A stretch of 8,673 bases of DNA, from positions 1-8,673 of the forward strand of contig JBGVRF010000025.1 in assembly GCA_045128175.1 (NCBI GenBank). Reading direction: 5' to 3'. Below the pieces are notes generated by a model that was given only the letters and a program-made list of their open reading frames with translations, ran no database searches and was not told the DNA's origin. The first letter of the stretch is position 1. Each line of letters begins with the position of its first letter. Both the position numbers and the translations under genes were made by a program. Of the stretch, positions 1-5,801 are shown in pieces. The stretch comes from Scatosoma sp045128175 (GTDB lineage: Bacteria; Bacillota; Clostridia; Christensenellales; Borkfalkiaceae).

Positions 1-381
1 ACCCAATCCCTCAAGTACGGTGACACCCTCACCTACTTGCACCCCACGCGTATTCAATAAATAAATAACGGGCGTGGAATTTTTCTCAGCTGCGTCCAGG
101 CACTTTGCTATCTTGTCGCAATTTGCTTTGGAAACGCCGCCGTCAAGAACCTTAAAATTCTGCGCAACAATGTAAAACGGATATCCGTTCAGCGTAGCAA
201 AACCGGTAATAACGCCTTCGCCCGCCGTTTCTTCTCCGTAAAAATCGTTTTTCGAAAAGCTGAATGCAGAAAGTTCGACAAAACTGTTTTCATCCACGAC
301 GGCATCGATACGACCGCGGATCTCTTTCGCCGCTTCCGCAAGCTTCGCTTTTCTTTCTTGCAGCAATTGAATTTTATCCAT
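1..381 (-). CDS. Acyl-CoA carboxylase carboxyltransferase subunit, N-terminal part (runs off left edge)
   Basis: The frame is open from the ATG at 381 to the left edge, giving 127 residues with no stop. The protein begins MDKIQLLQERKAKL and continues through VVDENSFVEL, then GEGVITGFATLNGYPFYIVA, QNFKVLDGG and a region ending VQVGEGVTVLEGLG. This order (a helical N-terminus, the DEGSFVEL-like segment, the G(D/E)GV(I/V)TG segment, a QDF-like segment, then an R/G-rich oxyanion-loop segment before EGV) matches the crotonase-like N-terminal half of biotin-dependent carboxyltransferases, such as propionyl-CoA carboxylase beta or methylmalonyl-CoA decarboxylase alpha. Family members are about 500 residues, so roughly a quarter is visible. 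The start is well set: GGAGGA lies 6 nt upstream. The acyl-CoA substrate, and whether it works as a carboxylase or a sodium-pumping decarboxylase, cannot be told from this part. The expected downstream biotin-carrier or membrane partner genes lie outside the window. Confidence 0.85.
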   Translation of the reverse strand, partial: MDKIQLLQERKAKLAEAAKEIRGRIDAVVDENSFVELSAFSFSKNDFYGEETAGEGVITGFATLNGYPFYIVAQNFKVLDGGVSKANCDKIAKCLDAAEKNSTPVIYLLNTRGVQVGEGVTVLEGLG

Positions 382-460
382 AATGTTTCCTCCAAGAAAT
401 TTCTGTGATATTGTTACTATTTTGGCGTTAGAAATTTTTGCCAACTCTCGACCAAATATC

Positions 461-489
461 ATTATACTACAAATAATTACAAAATGCAA
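461..489 (-). promoter_or_regulatory. Sigma-A-type promoter of the carboxyltransferase gene
   Basis: Read on the minus strand, TTGCAT (489-484), a 17-nt spacer and TATAAT (466-461) form a near-consensus promoter. Transcription would start near 454, leaving a leader of about 70 nt before the ATG at 381. AT-rich DNA with an imperfect palindrome (501-518) lies just upstream of the -35 and could act as an UP element. The leader holds an inverted repeat, TTGGC-N13-GCCAA (422-444). Confidence 0.7.
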
Positions 490-522
490 GCGCTGAAATG
501 AAAAATTTTCAAATTTTTCTGT

Positions 523-571
523 AAAAAAACGACAATGCAAACTCTTTTCCAATAAGAAATTCACATTGCCG
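523..571 (-). terminator. Rho-independent terminator after the VTT protein gene
   Basis: On the minus strand CGGCAATG (571-564) pairs with CATTGTCG (537-530). The stem continues inward with several G-U pairs to about 15 bp, and seven T residues follow (529-523). It lies about 75 nt beyond the stop of the VTT gene and before the carboxyltransferase promoter. It therefore separates the two minus-strand units. Confidence 0.75.
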
Positions 572-647
572 ATTTTATACAGAACTAATATTTATTTTTT
601 TGTTTTGGAAATATAACATACCAACAGTATGCAACAATAAATAAAAA

Positions 648-1604
648 TTATTTCTCTTCTTTATTTTTCTGCTTCCTAAACCGCTTTGACAACCAAGCCT
701 GAATCTTGTCCATGTTTTTATATACAAGAAAAAACGCAACGATAACAGCGATAAACAGTAACGCCCAGATCAAGATCCCCCACCAAGTAGTGATCGGTAA
801 ATATTCATATAAAAAGCTTGTGCTTGTAATGCCAAGCACGCGTGAGATCACGATCATGATGCAAAAATATTTTGTAGACATAGATGATAAACCCGCCACA
901 AAGCACAAAACGTCGTCGGGGAAAACAGGAAGAATAAACATAAGCGTCAAAATAAAATTATCCTTCCCTTTTAGTTTTTTCTGCCATTTATCCAACGTAT
1001 CCTGTCCGATCATCCACGCAACGGCTTTATATCCCAATTTTCGGCCGATAAAAAACGCTGTGATCGACGCCGGAATGATTCCGATCAAGCTATACAGAGC
1101 CGTTTTGGCACCACCGAACAATGCAACGCCCGCAACCGTACTGACCGCAGTTGGGATCGGCAAGATGACAGTTTGTAAATATTGCAATGCAATAAATACG
1201 ATCGGCATCCACGCCCCTGCTTCCTCAATATATTTTTGCAAACTCTCCGTGCTTTGCATAACCTCGAAAAAGCCTGTTTTTTGCAAAATAAAGAGCAATA
1301 CGAGTACAAATAAAACCAAAAGATAACCGCTGAAAAATGTTTTTGTTAAAGTCTCTTTTCCGCTATGCGCGAACCAAACGGAAAGAATACAAGCCAAACA
1401 GATGACCAAGGTAGTCAATAGGGAAAACAATACGGCATGCTTTATGAGAAAAGGGCTACTCGTCGTTTGCAAACAAAGCAATGCGAATACAAAACATGCG
1501 ATAGACATCAAGAAAAAAGCAAGAATAAAAAAAACTTTTCCCTTCCTTGTTATTTTTACTTCTACTCTTTTTTTGTTTTTCTTACTCTTTGCTTTTTCTT
1601 TCAT
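648..1604 (-). CDS. VTT-domain (TVP38/TMEM64, DedA-like) membrane protein
   Basis: A 318-residue polytopic membrane protein. The N-terminus is strongly basic (11 Lys in the first 25 residues). Hydrophobic segments follow at about 24-46, 54-79 and 90-108. The VTT core lies at about 125-265: QYLQTVILPIPTAVSTVAG with a following FGG (141-165), a GRKLGYKAV segment (187-195), then LPVFPDDVLCFVAGLSSMS (225-243). The PxxPxD...AGL arrangement is typical of this family. A further hydrophobic segment (272-295) and a basic tail end the protein. Relatives are implicated in lipid scrambling or transport at the membrane; the exact role here is unknown. The roughly 110-residue, three-helix N-terminal part goes beyond a minimal VTT domain. 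The start has AGAGGA 6 nt upstream. It lies 74 nt downstream of rnhA with no visible terminator between them, so the two are probably cotranscribed. A terminator follows at 571-523. Confidence 0.85.
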   Translation of the reverse strand: MKEKAKSKKNKKRVEVKITRKGKVFFILAFFLMSIACFVFALLCLQTTSSPFLIKHAVLFSLLTTLVICLACILSVWFAHSGKETLTKTFFSGYLLVLFVLVLLFILQKTGFFEVMQSTESLQKYIEEAGAWMPIVFIALQYLQTVILPIPTAVSTVAGVALFGGAKTALYSLIGIIPASITAFFIGRKLGYKAVAWMIGQDTLDKWQKKLKGKDNFILTLMFILPVFPDDVLCFVAGLSSMSTKYFCIMIVISRVLGITSTSFLYEYLPITTWWGILIWALLFIAVIVAFFLVYKNMDKIQAWLSKRFRKQKNKEEK

Positions 1605-1678
1605 GGTGTTCCTCTTTCTCGTTTTGGACCTTTTGGTATCTTTTCTCTTATTTTTCTAAAATCGTATACATTGAGAAC

Positions 1679-2161
1679 TTACTCTTCATCTGCATTATTT
1701 ATGTCAAAATCGACAGGCAACGTTTTTCGAAGCTCGGCAATGGCTGCACGGGCAAGCTCATCGCAACGATTGTTCAGTTCGTTATCGGCGTGCCCCGCAA
1801 CTTTATGAAACGTAACTTCATGCGTTCGGGTCAATTTATATAATTCTTCCCAAAGATCCACGTTTAAAACCGCCTTTCCGTCTGCTTTTTTCCAGCCGCT
1901 CTTTTTCCAGCCGTAGATCCAACCGTTTGTAAACGCGTTGACCGTATAGGCGGAATCGCTGTATATCTCAACCTTACACGGATACTTCAAACGCTTCAAT
2001 CCAACGATCACTGCCATCACTTCCATACGGTTGTTTGTGGTTTGCACCTCCGAACCACTGTATTCCCTTTTTACGTCACCGTAAATAAGTATCCCTGCGT
2101 ATCCGCCAAGCCCCGGATTTCCCGAACAGGCACCATCCGTATATAAAGTAACCGTTTTCAT
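1679..2161 (-). CDS. rnhA: Ribonuclease HI
   Basis: A 160-residue protein of the usual length for bacterial RNase HI, which cuts the RNA strand of RNA-DNA hybrids (R-loops, primers) in the cytoplasm. All catalytic carboxylates are visible: Asp9 in YTDGACSGNPG, Glu47 in TTNNRMEVMA, Asp69 in IYSDSAY and Asp134 in NNRCDELAR. The flexible-loop histidine His124 (VAGHADNELNN) is also present. The basic/tryptophan-rich handle region (NGWIYGWKKSGWKKADGK, about 79-96) marks the E. coli-like class. The ATG is preceded by only a weak AGAGAG 9 nt upstream, so translation may be modest. The gene is read divergently from tRNA-Trp, with a possible promoter between them. The VTT membrane protein follows on the same strand. 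Confidence 0.95.
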   Translation of the reverse strand: MKTVTLYTDGACSGNPGLGGYAGILIYGDVKREYSGSEVQTTNNRMEVMAVIVGLKRLKYPCKVEIYSDSAYTVNAFTNGWIYGWKKSGWKKADGKAVLNVDLWEELYKLTRTHEVTFHKVAGHADNELNNRCDELARAAIAELRKTLPVDFDINNADEE

Positions 2162-2211
2162 GTTAATAATCTCTCTATTTTATAGTTTTTTCTTTTTTTA
2201 AAAAATTTCTC

Positions 2212-2238
2212 GTTATAACGCCCAAAAACAATTGACAA
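2212..2238 (-). promoter_or_regulatory. Possible rnhA promoter
   Basis: On the minus strand TTGTCA (2238-2233) and TATAAC (2217-2212) are separated by 15 nt, shorter than ideal. The -35 overlaps the plus-strand -35 of the tRNA promoter almost exactly (the sequence caattgacaa is near-palindromic). Another AT-rich -10-like TAAAAT sits at 2182-2177, but it would start transcription very close to the ATG. This is a weak call; rnhA may also be read from the candidate promoter at 2479-2451. Confidence 0.3.
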
Positions 2239-2260
2239 ATTATTTTTTTTGTTATATAAT
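2232..2260 (+). promoter_or_regulatory. Consensus promoter of tRNA-Trp
   Basis: TTGACA (2232-2237), a 17-nt T-rich spacer and TATAAT (2255-2260) form a perfect sigma-A consensus. The start point would be near 2267, a few bases before the mature tRNA at 2274. This strength is typical of stable RNA genes. Confidence 0.9.
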
Positions 2261-2273
2261 AGCTTCGTTGTCT

Positions 2274-2348
2274 AGGGGAGTGGCTCAACGGTAGAGTAGC
2301 GGTCTCCAAAACCGTAGGTTGCGTGTTCGAATCGCGTCTCCCCTGCCA
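2274..2348 (+). tRNA. trnW: tRNA-Trp (anticodon CCA)
   Basis: The full cloverleaf can be folded. The acceptor stem AGGGGAG (2274-2280) pairs with CTCCCCT (2338-2344). The D arm is GCTC/GAGT. The anticodon stem GCGGT/ACCGT encloses the loop CTCCAAA, with CCA at 2306-2308. The T arm GCGTG/CGCGT carries the loop TTCGAAT. The discriminator is G2345 and the 3' CCA is encoded (2346-2348). Anticodon CCA reads UGG, and discriminator G is the usual one for bacterial tRNA-Trp. It is a single tRNA gene with its own promoter and terminator. Confidence 0.97.
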
Positions 2349-2354
2349 TAGTTA

Positions 2355-2391
2355 GAAAAACCACATTATATTGTGGTTTTTCTTCTTTTTT
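2355..2391 (+). terminator. Terminator of tRNA-Trp
   Basis: GAAAAACCACA (2355-2365) pairs perfectly with TGTGGTTTTTC (2372-2382) over 11 bp around a TTATAT loop. A T-rich run follows to 2391. Because the arms carry matching A and T tracts, it could also stop transcription from the right on the minus strand. A third copy of the stem sequence, CCACAATATA (2393-2402), can pair with TATATTGTGG (2367-2376) in an alternative fold. Confidence 0.85.
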
Positions 2392-2450
2392 ACCACAATA
2401 TATTGATTAAACGCGCACCCATTATTTTTTGCGTAAATATTTACTGTTTT

Positions 2451-2479
2451 ATTTTAATCTTTTTTTATTTTAATGTCAA
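2451..2479 (-). promoter_or_regulatory. Candidate minus-strand promoter in the non-coding gap
   Basis: On the minus strand TTGACA (2479-2474), a 17-nt spacer and TAAAAT (2456-2451) match 11 of 12 consensus bases. Transcription would start near 2444 and run left into the hairpins at 2402-2355, antisense to the tRNA-Trp terminator. On read-through it would reach rnhA. The surroundings are very AT-rich, so a chance -10 is possible; the exact TTGACA at exact spacing makes it worth noting. Confidence 0.45.
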
Positions 2480-2523
2480 TACAATTATAGCCTCTCTTTA
2501 GAATATAATTATAATATTGTAGT

Positions 2524-2559
2524 AAAAGGAGCATCAAAAATTTTCCGATGCCCCTTTTT
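2524..2559 (+). terminator. Terminator-like hairpin in the gap
   Basis: AAAAGGAGCATC (2524-2535) pairs with GATGCCCCTTTT (2547-2558) with one A-C mismatch, around an 11-nt loop, and the T run ends at 2559. It resembles a plus-strand rho-independent terminator, but no plus-strand gene precedes it except tRNA-Trp, which already has its own. It may be a back-up terminator, the end of an unrecognised short RNA, or a minus-strand hairpin that follows the operon. Confidence 0.5.
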
Positions 2560-2588
2560 ACATCTTTAAAAATTACTTAAATAAACAT

Positions 2589-2625
2589 AAAAGCAACTGC
2601 GAGTTTCCACTCGCAGTTGCTTTTT
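2589..2625. terminator. Strong bidirectional terminator at the end of the oxidoreductase operon
   Basis: AAAAGCAACTGCGAGT (2589-2604) pairs perfectly with ACTCGCAGTTGCTTTT (2609-2624) around a TTCC loop, giving a 16-bp stem. T tracts follow on both strands (TTTTT on plus, TTTTATGTTT on minus). It lies about 50 nt past the stop of the MgtC-family gene and is the clearest end point for the minus-strand operon. Confidence 0.85.
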
Positions 2626-2668
2626 GCATAAAAAATAGGTTTTCATAATAACAACCTATTTTTTATGC
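2626..2668. repeat. Perfect 16-bp AT-rich inverted repeat
   Basis: GCATAAAAAATAGGTT (2626-2641) and its exact reverse complement (2653-2668) flank an 11-nt loop. The repeat begins at the base directly after the T tract of the hairpin at 2589-2625, so two long hairpins stand back to back just after the MgtC-family stop codon. Neither strand has a clean T run after it: minus-strand RNA continues into AAAAAGC. It looks more like a 3'-end RNA stabiliser or processing structure, or a protein site, than a classical terminator. Confidence 0.75.
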
Positions 2669-2676
2669 TGATATGA

Positions 2677-3336
2677 TCATTCTTTATCGCAACGCTCTAT
2701 TGAACAGATAAACGAATTTTCCGCTATGATCTCATTTAATCGAGTAGAAGAAAATTCTTTATCCGTATTCAACGTTGCACTGTAAACAACCCTGTCTTCT
2801 TCGCGTTTTATCACAAGCTGATTAAAGCGGTCCGTACCGAAAATCTCTTTGATGCGGACATTTTCATCACCCGTCTGTAAAAACTCAATCTTTACTGAAT
2901 ATATTCGTTTTGCACGAAAAACCCGACAAGGCAAATGCAAAATACACTGAACCAGAATCAAAATGAGTGTTGCACCAACAGCGACGGTATACAAACCTCC
3001 TCCGCACGCCATTCCGACACCGGCCGTCGTCCAAACGCCCGCCGCAGTAGTGAGTCCGCGAACCTCGTGTTGATAATATACGATCATCCCTGCGCCAAGA
3101 AAACCGATTCCCGATACGATTTGCGCGGCAACACGCGCCGAATCGGCGTCACTACCAAACGCGTGTTTGGAAATGACCATCATAAGCGCACTCCCGAAGC
3201 ATACGATGGTATGCGTACGTATCCCCGCTTCTTTCGATCTTATTTTTCGTTCTAAACCAATAAAAAATCCCAGCAAAATAGACAATAAAAGCTCCGGTAG
3301 CATCCAAAGCTGATCAATAATTTCACCCCAGTTCAC
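2677..3336 (-). CDS. MgtC/SapB-family inner-membrane protein
   Basis: A 219-residue protein with hydrophobic segments at about 13-28, 43-57, 70-88, 96-112 and 115-135, then a soluble C-terminal domain of about 80 residues. The family motifs are clear: GLERKIRSKEAGIRTH (27-42), RVAAQIVSGIGFLGAG (68-83) and VRGLTTAAGVW (92-102). MgtC proteins are tied to growth under low magnesium or inside hosts and, in Salmonella, act on the F-type ATP synthase. They are not proven Mg2+ transporters, and distant members have unknown roles. Translation starts at GTG. The start is supported by two ribosome-binding stretches, AGGAGG (3353-3348) and GGAG (3344-3341), the latter 4 nt from the start. It lies 41 nt after the HAD gene with no terminator or promoter seen between, so it is probably the last gene of the operon. 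Confidence 0.87.
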   Translation of the reverse strand: MNWGEIIDQLWMLPELLLSILLGFFIGLERKIRSKEAGIRTHTIVCFGSALMMVISKHAFGSDADSARVAAQIVSGIGFLGAGMIVYYQHEVRGLTTAAGVWTTAGVGMACGGGLYTVAVGATLILILVQCILHLPCRVFRAKRIYSVKIEFLQTGDENVRIKEIFGTDRFNQLVIKREEDRVVYSATLNTDKEFSSTRLNEIIAENSFICSIERCDKE

Positions 3337-3377
3337 TTTTCTCCTTACCTCCTAATATTTATGTGTTTTACAAAAAA

Positions 3378-4196
3378 TCAAATCTCAATATCTTTTACGC
3401 TATTCAACACAAAAGTCGGTACCTCCACGCCTGTCGCCTGTTCGATTTCGGAAAGCGTGACCTCGCCGCTTAAAACGCAGATCGTATCTACCCCCGCATT
3501 ATTTCCCGAAGCGATATCCGTATACAACCGATCGCCGATCACAACCGTTTCTTCTTTTTTATAGCCAAATTTTTTCATTACGGTTTGGATCATAGTCGGT
3601 TCGGGTTTACCTATAAAAATCGGCTTTTTGCCCGTCGCACGCTCGATACCTTGACACATCGAGCCGCAATCGGGAATATAACCGAATTCAACCGGACATA
3701 CCCAATCCGGATTGGTGGCATAAAACGGCAAATCGTGTAAGGTCAACATCTTACACGTCGTATAGATTTTTTCACCCGTAAATTCGGGATCAAACCCAAC
3801 AAGCACGACCTTGGCTTCATCCGTATATTCCGTAGTAATTTTTAAAGAGCTCGTGGTAAACGCCTCGACAAACGAACGCGTTCCCTGTAAATAGATAAGC
3901 GCGTCTTTATACTTTTCCTGCATCAATGCCATCGCTGCCTGCGCGGAGGTAAAAAAGTTTTCTTCATCGACGTCCGCTATGCCTATCCGCTGCAATTTTT
4001 TTACGTAATCCTTAACAGATTTTGAGGCGTTATTGCTAATGAACACATACCTGCCCCCCGCGTTTTTAATTTTTTTCAACAAATCGATGACGCCGTCAAA
4101 CAATTTATCCCCAAGGTAGATCGTGCCGTCCATGTCGAATAAAAACAATTTTTTTGTCTGCAAAACGCTTGCGTCCTTGCCAAAATAGTCCTTCAT
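3378..4196 (-). CDS. HAD-IIA family phosphatase (NagD/PGP-like)
   Basis: A 272-residue cytoplasmic HAD hydrolase. Motif I is FDMDGTIYLG with nucleophile Asp21 and acid/base Asp23. Motif II is FISNN with Ser54. The motif III lysine is Lys197 in GKPEPTM. Motif IV is GDRLYTDIASG with Asp222 and Asp227 for Mg2+. The long insert between motifs II and III is the C2 cap of the NagD, phosphoglycolate and p-nitrophenyl phosphatase group. Members dephosphorylate small phosphometabolites, including phosphoglycolate, nucleotides and glycerol 3-phosphate. Its place just behind a GlpA-like oxidoreductase set makes glycerol 3-phosphate or a related polyol phosphate a reasonable guess, but no more. I chose the ATG at 4196, one base after the stop of the DUF1667 gene. 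GAGGA (4206-4202) is 5 nt upstream of it, while the ATG at 4208 has no ribosome binding site. Confidence 0.88.
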   Translation of the reverse strand: MKDYFGKDASVLQTKKLFLFDMDGTIYLGDKLFDGVIDLLKKIKNAGGRYVFISNNASKSVKDYVKKLQRIGIADVDEENFFTSAQAAMALMQEKYKDALIYLQGTRSFVEAFTTSSLKITTEYTDEAKVVLVGFDPEFTGEKIYTTCKMLTLHDLPFYATNPDWVCPVEFGYIPDCGSMCQGIERATGKKPIFIGKPEPTMIQTVMKKFGYKKEETVVIGDRLYTDIASGNNAGVDTICVLSGEVTLSEIEQATGVEVPTFVLNSVKDIEI

Positions 4197-4197
4197 A

Positions 4198-4548
4198 TTA
4201 TTCCTCATTATTAGTCGCGATCAGGTTTGCGCCATCGGAAATATTTGTAAAAAGCACATCTCCGATCTTTACAGGTAATTTACAAACGACGGAATTTATC
4301 TTTTCCATGACAGCAAAAATTTCGCTCTTATTTATAGGCTTATCCGTCTTTACGGGCACAAGCTTCCCGTTTTCCGCGCGGACCGTTGAGGTCACCACAC
4401 GCTTCGGACAAATCACCTCGTTTTCGGCGTACATCTTGCCACGGGGACAGCTGTTCCCTTTTATATAAACTACTTTTCCATCTTCTAAACCAACTTCTAT
4501 GCTACATCCAATAGGACATTCGATACAAGTTAAATTTCTCACCGTCAT
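4198..4548 (-). CDS. DUF1667 small cysteine-rich protein (oxidoreductase partner)
   Basis: A 116-residue protein. The N-terminal half has CIECPIGCSIEV (Cys8, Cys11, Cys15), then GNSCPRGKMYAENE (Cys34) and CPKRVVTSTVR (Cys47). The CxxCxxxC...C spacing resembles the N-terminal [4Fe-4S] site of molybdopterin oxidoreductases, so an Fe-S cluster is likely but not shown. The C-terminal half has no cysteine after Val71-Cys72 of the VVCKLPVKIGDVL segment. DUF1667 proteins are commonly encoded directly after two FAD oxidoreductases, as here, and are presumed to be a third subunit that carries electrons. The ATG overlaps the stop of the preceding gene (ATGA, 4548-4545). GGAGGT lies about 7 nt upstream, as expected for a coupled complex subunit. 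Confidence 0.88.
   Translation of the reverse strand: MTVRNLTCIECPIGCSIEVGLEDGKVVYIKGNSCPRGKMYAENEVICPKRVVTSTVRAENGKLVPVKTDKPINKSEIFAVMEKINSVVCKLPVKIGDVLFTNISDGANLIATNNEE
4202..4206 (-). promoter_or_regulatory. Ribosome binding site that fixes the HAD start
   Basis: GAGGA on the minus strand stands 5 nt before the ATG at 4196 and overlaps the in-frame upstream ATG (4208). It also overlaps the end of the DUF1667 gene, which suggests coupled translation. Confidence 0.7.
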
Positions 4549-5801
4549 GCATCCACCTCCAAAGACACGATGATCTCGCCGTCTACCTCCGATATCTTGT
4601 TATCCGTTAAAAGCAGCGTTTCCATTTCTCCCGGAACAGCGATTCGTTTCTTCCTCTGTACTAAAATTTTATCATTGCAACACGCTGTAATAGTACAGTT
4701 TTGAAACGTATTCGTTACGCGAAAAAACAGTTTGACGTGACCGCCAAGATTTTTGTCAAGCTTCTGCGGAAGAACATAAGAAACGTTCTTTCCGTTTACA
4801 ACGTCTACGACATCACGCTTCTTTTTTCCTTCCAAAACATACGTAGACGCATACCTGCCTGCCACCTCCGACTCTTCCGATACAAAATCGACAAGATCGT
4901 GTACCTGCAAAACGTTGCCGCAAGCAAATACGCCATCAACTAGCGTTTCGCGATTTTGATAAACGATCGCACCGCGAGTTTTTGGCGATAATTCGATTTC
5001 AGCCGATTTTGTCAGCTCATTTTCAGGAATCAAACCAACTGAAAACAACACCGTATCGCAATCAAAATGCATTTCAGTGCCTGCGATCGGTTTCTTGTTT
5101 ACGTCAACCTCAGACACAACAACGCCCGTAACGCGTTTTTCCCCTTCGATTTTCGTAATAGTATGATTGAGATACAAAGGGATATAAAAATCGTCTAAGC
5201 ACTGTGCGATATTTCGTTTTAAACCGCTGGAATAAGGCATGATCTCACATACGGCCAGCACTTTTGCGCCCTCCAACGTCATACGTCGCGCCATGATCAA
5301 TCCAATATCCCCCGAACCAAGGATAACAACTTTTTTACCAGGCATAAAGCCTTTGATGTTGACGTATTTTTGTGCTGTACCGGCAGAATAGATCCCTGCC
5401 GGACGGCTACCCGCAACGTTCAGCGCGCCACGGCTTCTTTCCCGACAGCCCATCGCTAAAATAACCGCCTTCGCCTGTAAAACAAATACGCCTTGCGTAG
5501 AATTGATCGCTGTGATCCGTTTGTCCTTTGTCAACGATAAAACCGTGGTTTCGGTCAGCACCTCGATATTCCGTGCTTTCACCTCATCAATGAACCTTGC
5601 CGCGTATTCCGGCCCCGAAAGGCTTTCTTTAAACCTCGTTAAACCAAAACCGTTGTGGATACATTGATTGAGGATCCCGCCGAGACGTTCTTCCCGTTCC
5701 AAAATTAAAATATCCTTTACCCCGTTATCATAAGCAGCAATGACCGCGGCAAGTCCCGCAGGACCGCCACCGATGACGACTATATCATAATTTGTTTTCA
5801 C
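4545..5801 (-). CDS. FAD/NAD(P)-dependent oxidoreductase (second subunit of GlpA-like complex)
   Basis: A 418-residue protein with two nucleotide-binding folds: FAD GGGPAG (11-16) and NAD(P) GSGDIG (162-167). It also has the FAD-contacting GVFACGN segment (290-296). Cys47 in NQCIHNGFG and Cys119 in AMGCRERSRG are in conserved stretches, but there is no CxxC disulfide of the thioredoxin-reductase type. Ahead of the C-terminus is a domain of about 100 residues with paired cysteines (NCTITACC). The layout resembles the pyridine-nucleotide subunits paired with DAO oxidoreductases, such as HcnB or sarcosine oxidase alpha. Inferred job: passing electrons between the DAO/Fe-S subunit and NAD(P). Translation starts at GTG (5801), 17 nt inside the preceding gene, after a G-rich ribosome binding site (GAGGGGGG, spacing about 8 nt). 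Confidence 0.88.
   Translation of the reverse strand: MKTNYDIVVIGGGPAGLAAVIAAYDNGVKDILILEREERLGGILNQCIHNGFGLTRFKESLSGPEYAARFIDEVKARNIEVLTETTVLSLTKDKRITAINSTQGVFVLQAKAVILAMGCRERSRGALNVAGSRPAGIYSAGTAQKYVNIKGFMPGKKVVILGSGDIGLIMARRMTLEGAKVLAVCEIMPYSSGLKRNIAQCLDDFYIPLYLNHTITKIEGEKRVTGVVVSEVDVNKKPIAGTEMHFDCDTVLFSVGLIPENELTKSAEIELSPKTRGAIVYQNRETLVDGVFACGNVLQVHDLVDFVSEESEVAGRYASTYVLEGKKKRDVVDVVNGKNVSYVLPQKLDKNLGGHVKLFFRVTNTFQNCTITACCNDKILVQRKKRIAVPGEMETLLLTDNKISEVDGEIIVSLEVDA

Noticed and set aside
706..1326. A 206-codon plus-strand open frame
   Set aside because: It is antisense to the VTT membrane protein gene; its composition simply mirrors that gene, and it has no recognisable domain.
2349..2676. 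A CRISPR array or mobile-element end in the repeat-rich gap
   Set aside because: The repeats are separate hairpins with different sequences. There are no regularly spaced copies, no target-site duplication and no transposase or cas gene.
4197..4208. HAD start at the ATG at 4208
   Set aside because: It has no ribosome binding site; GAGGA is properly spaced for the ATG at 4196.
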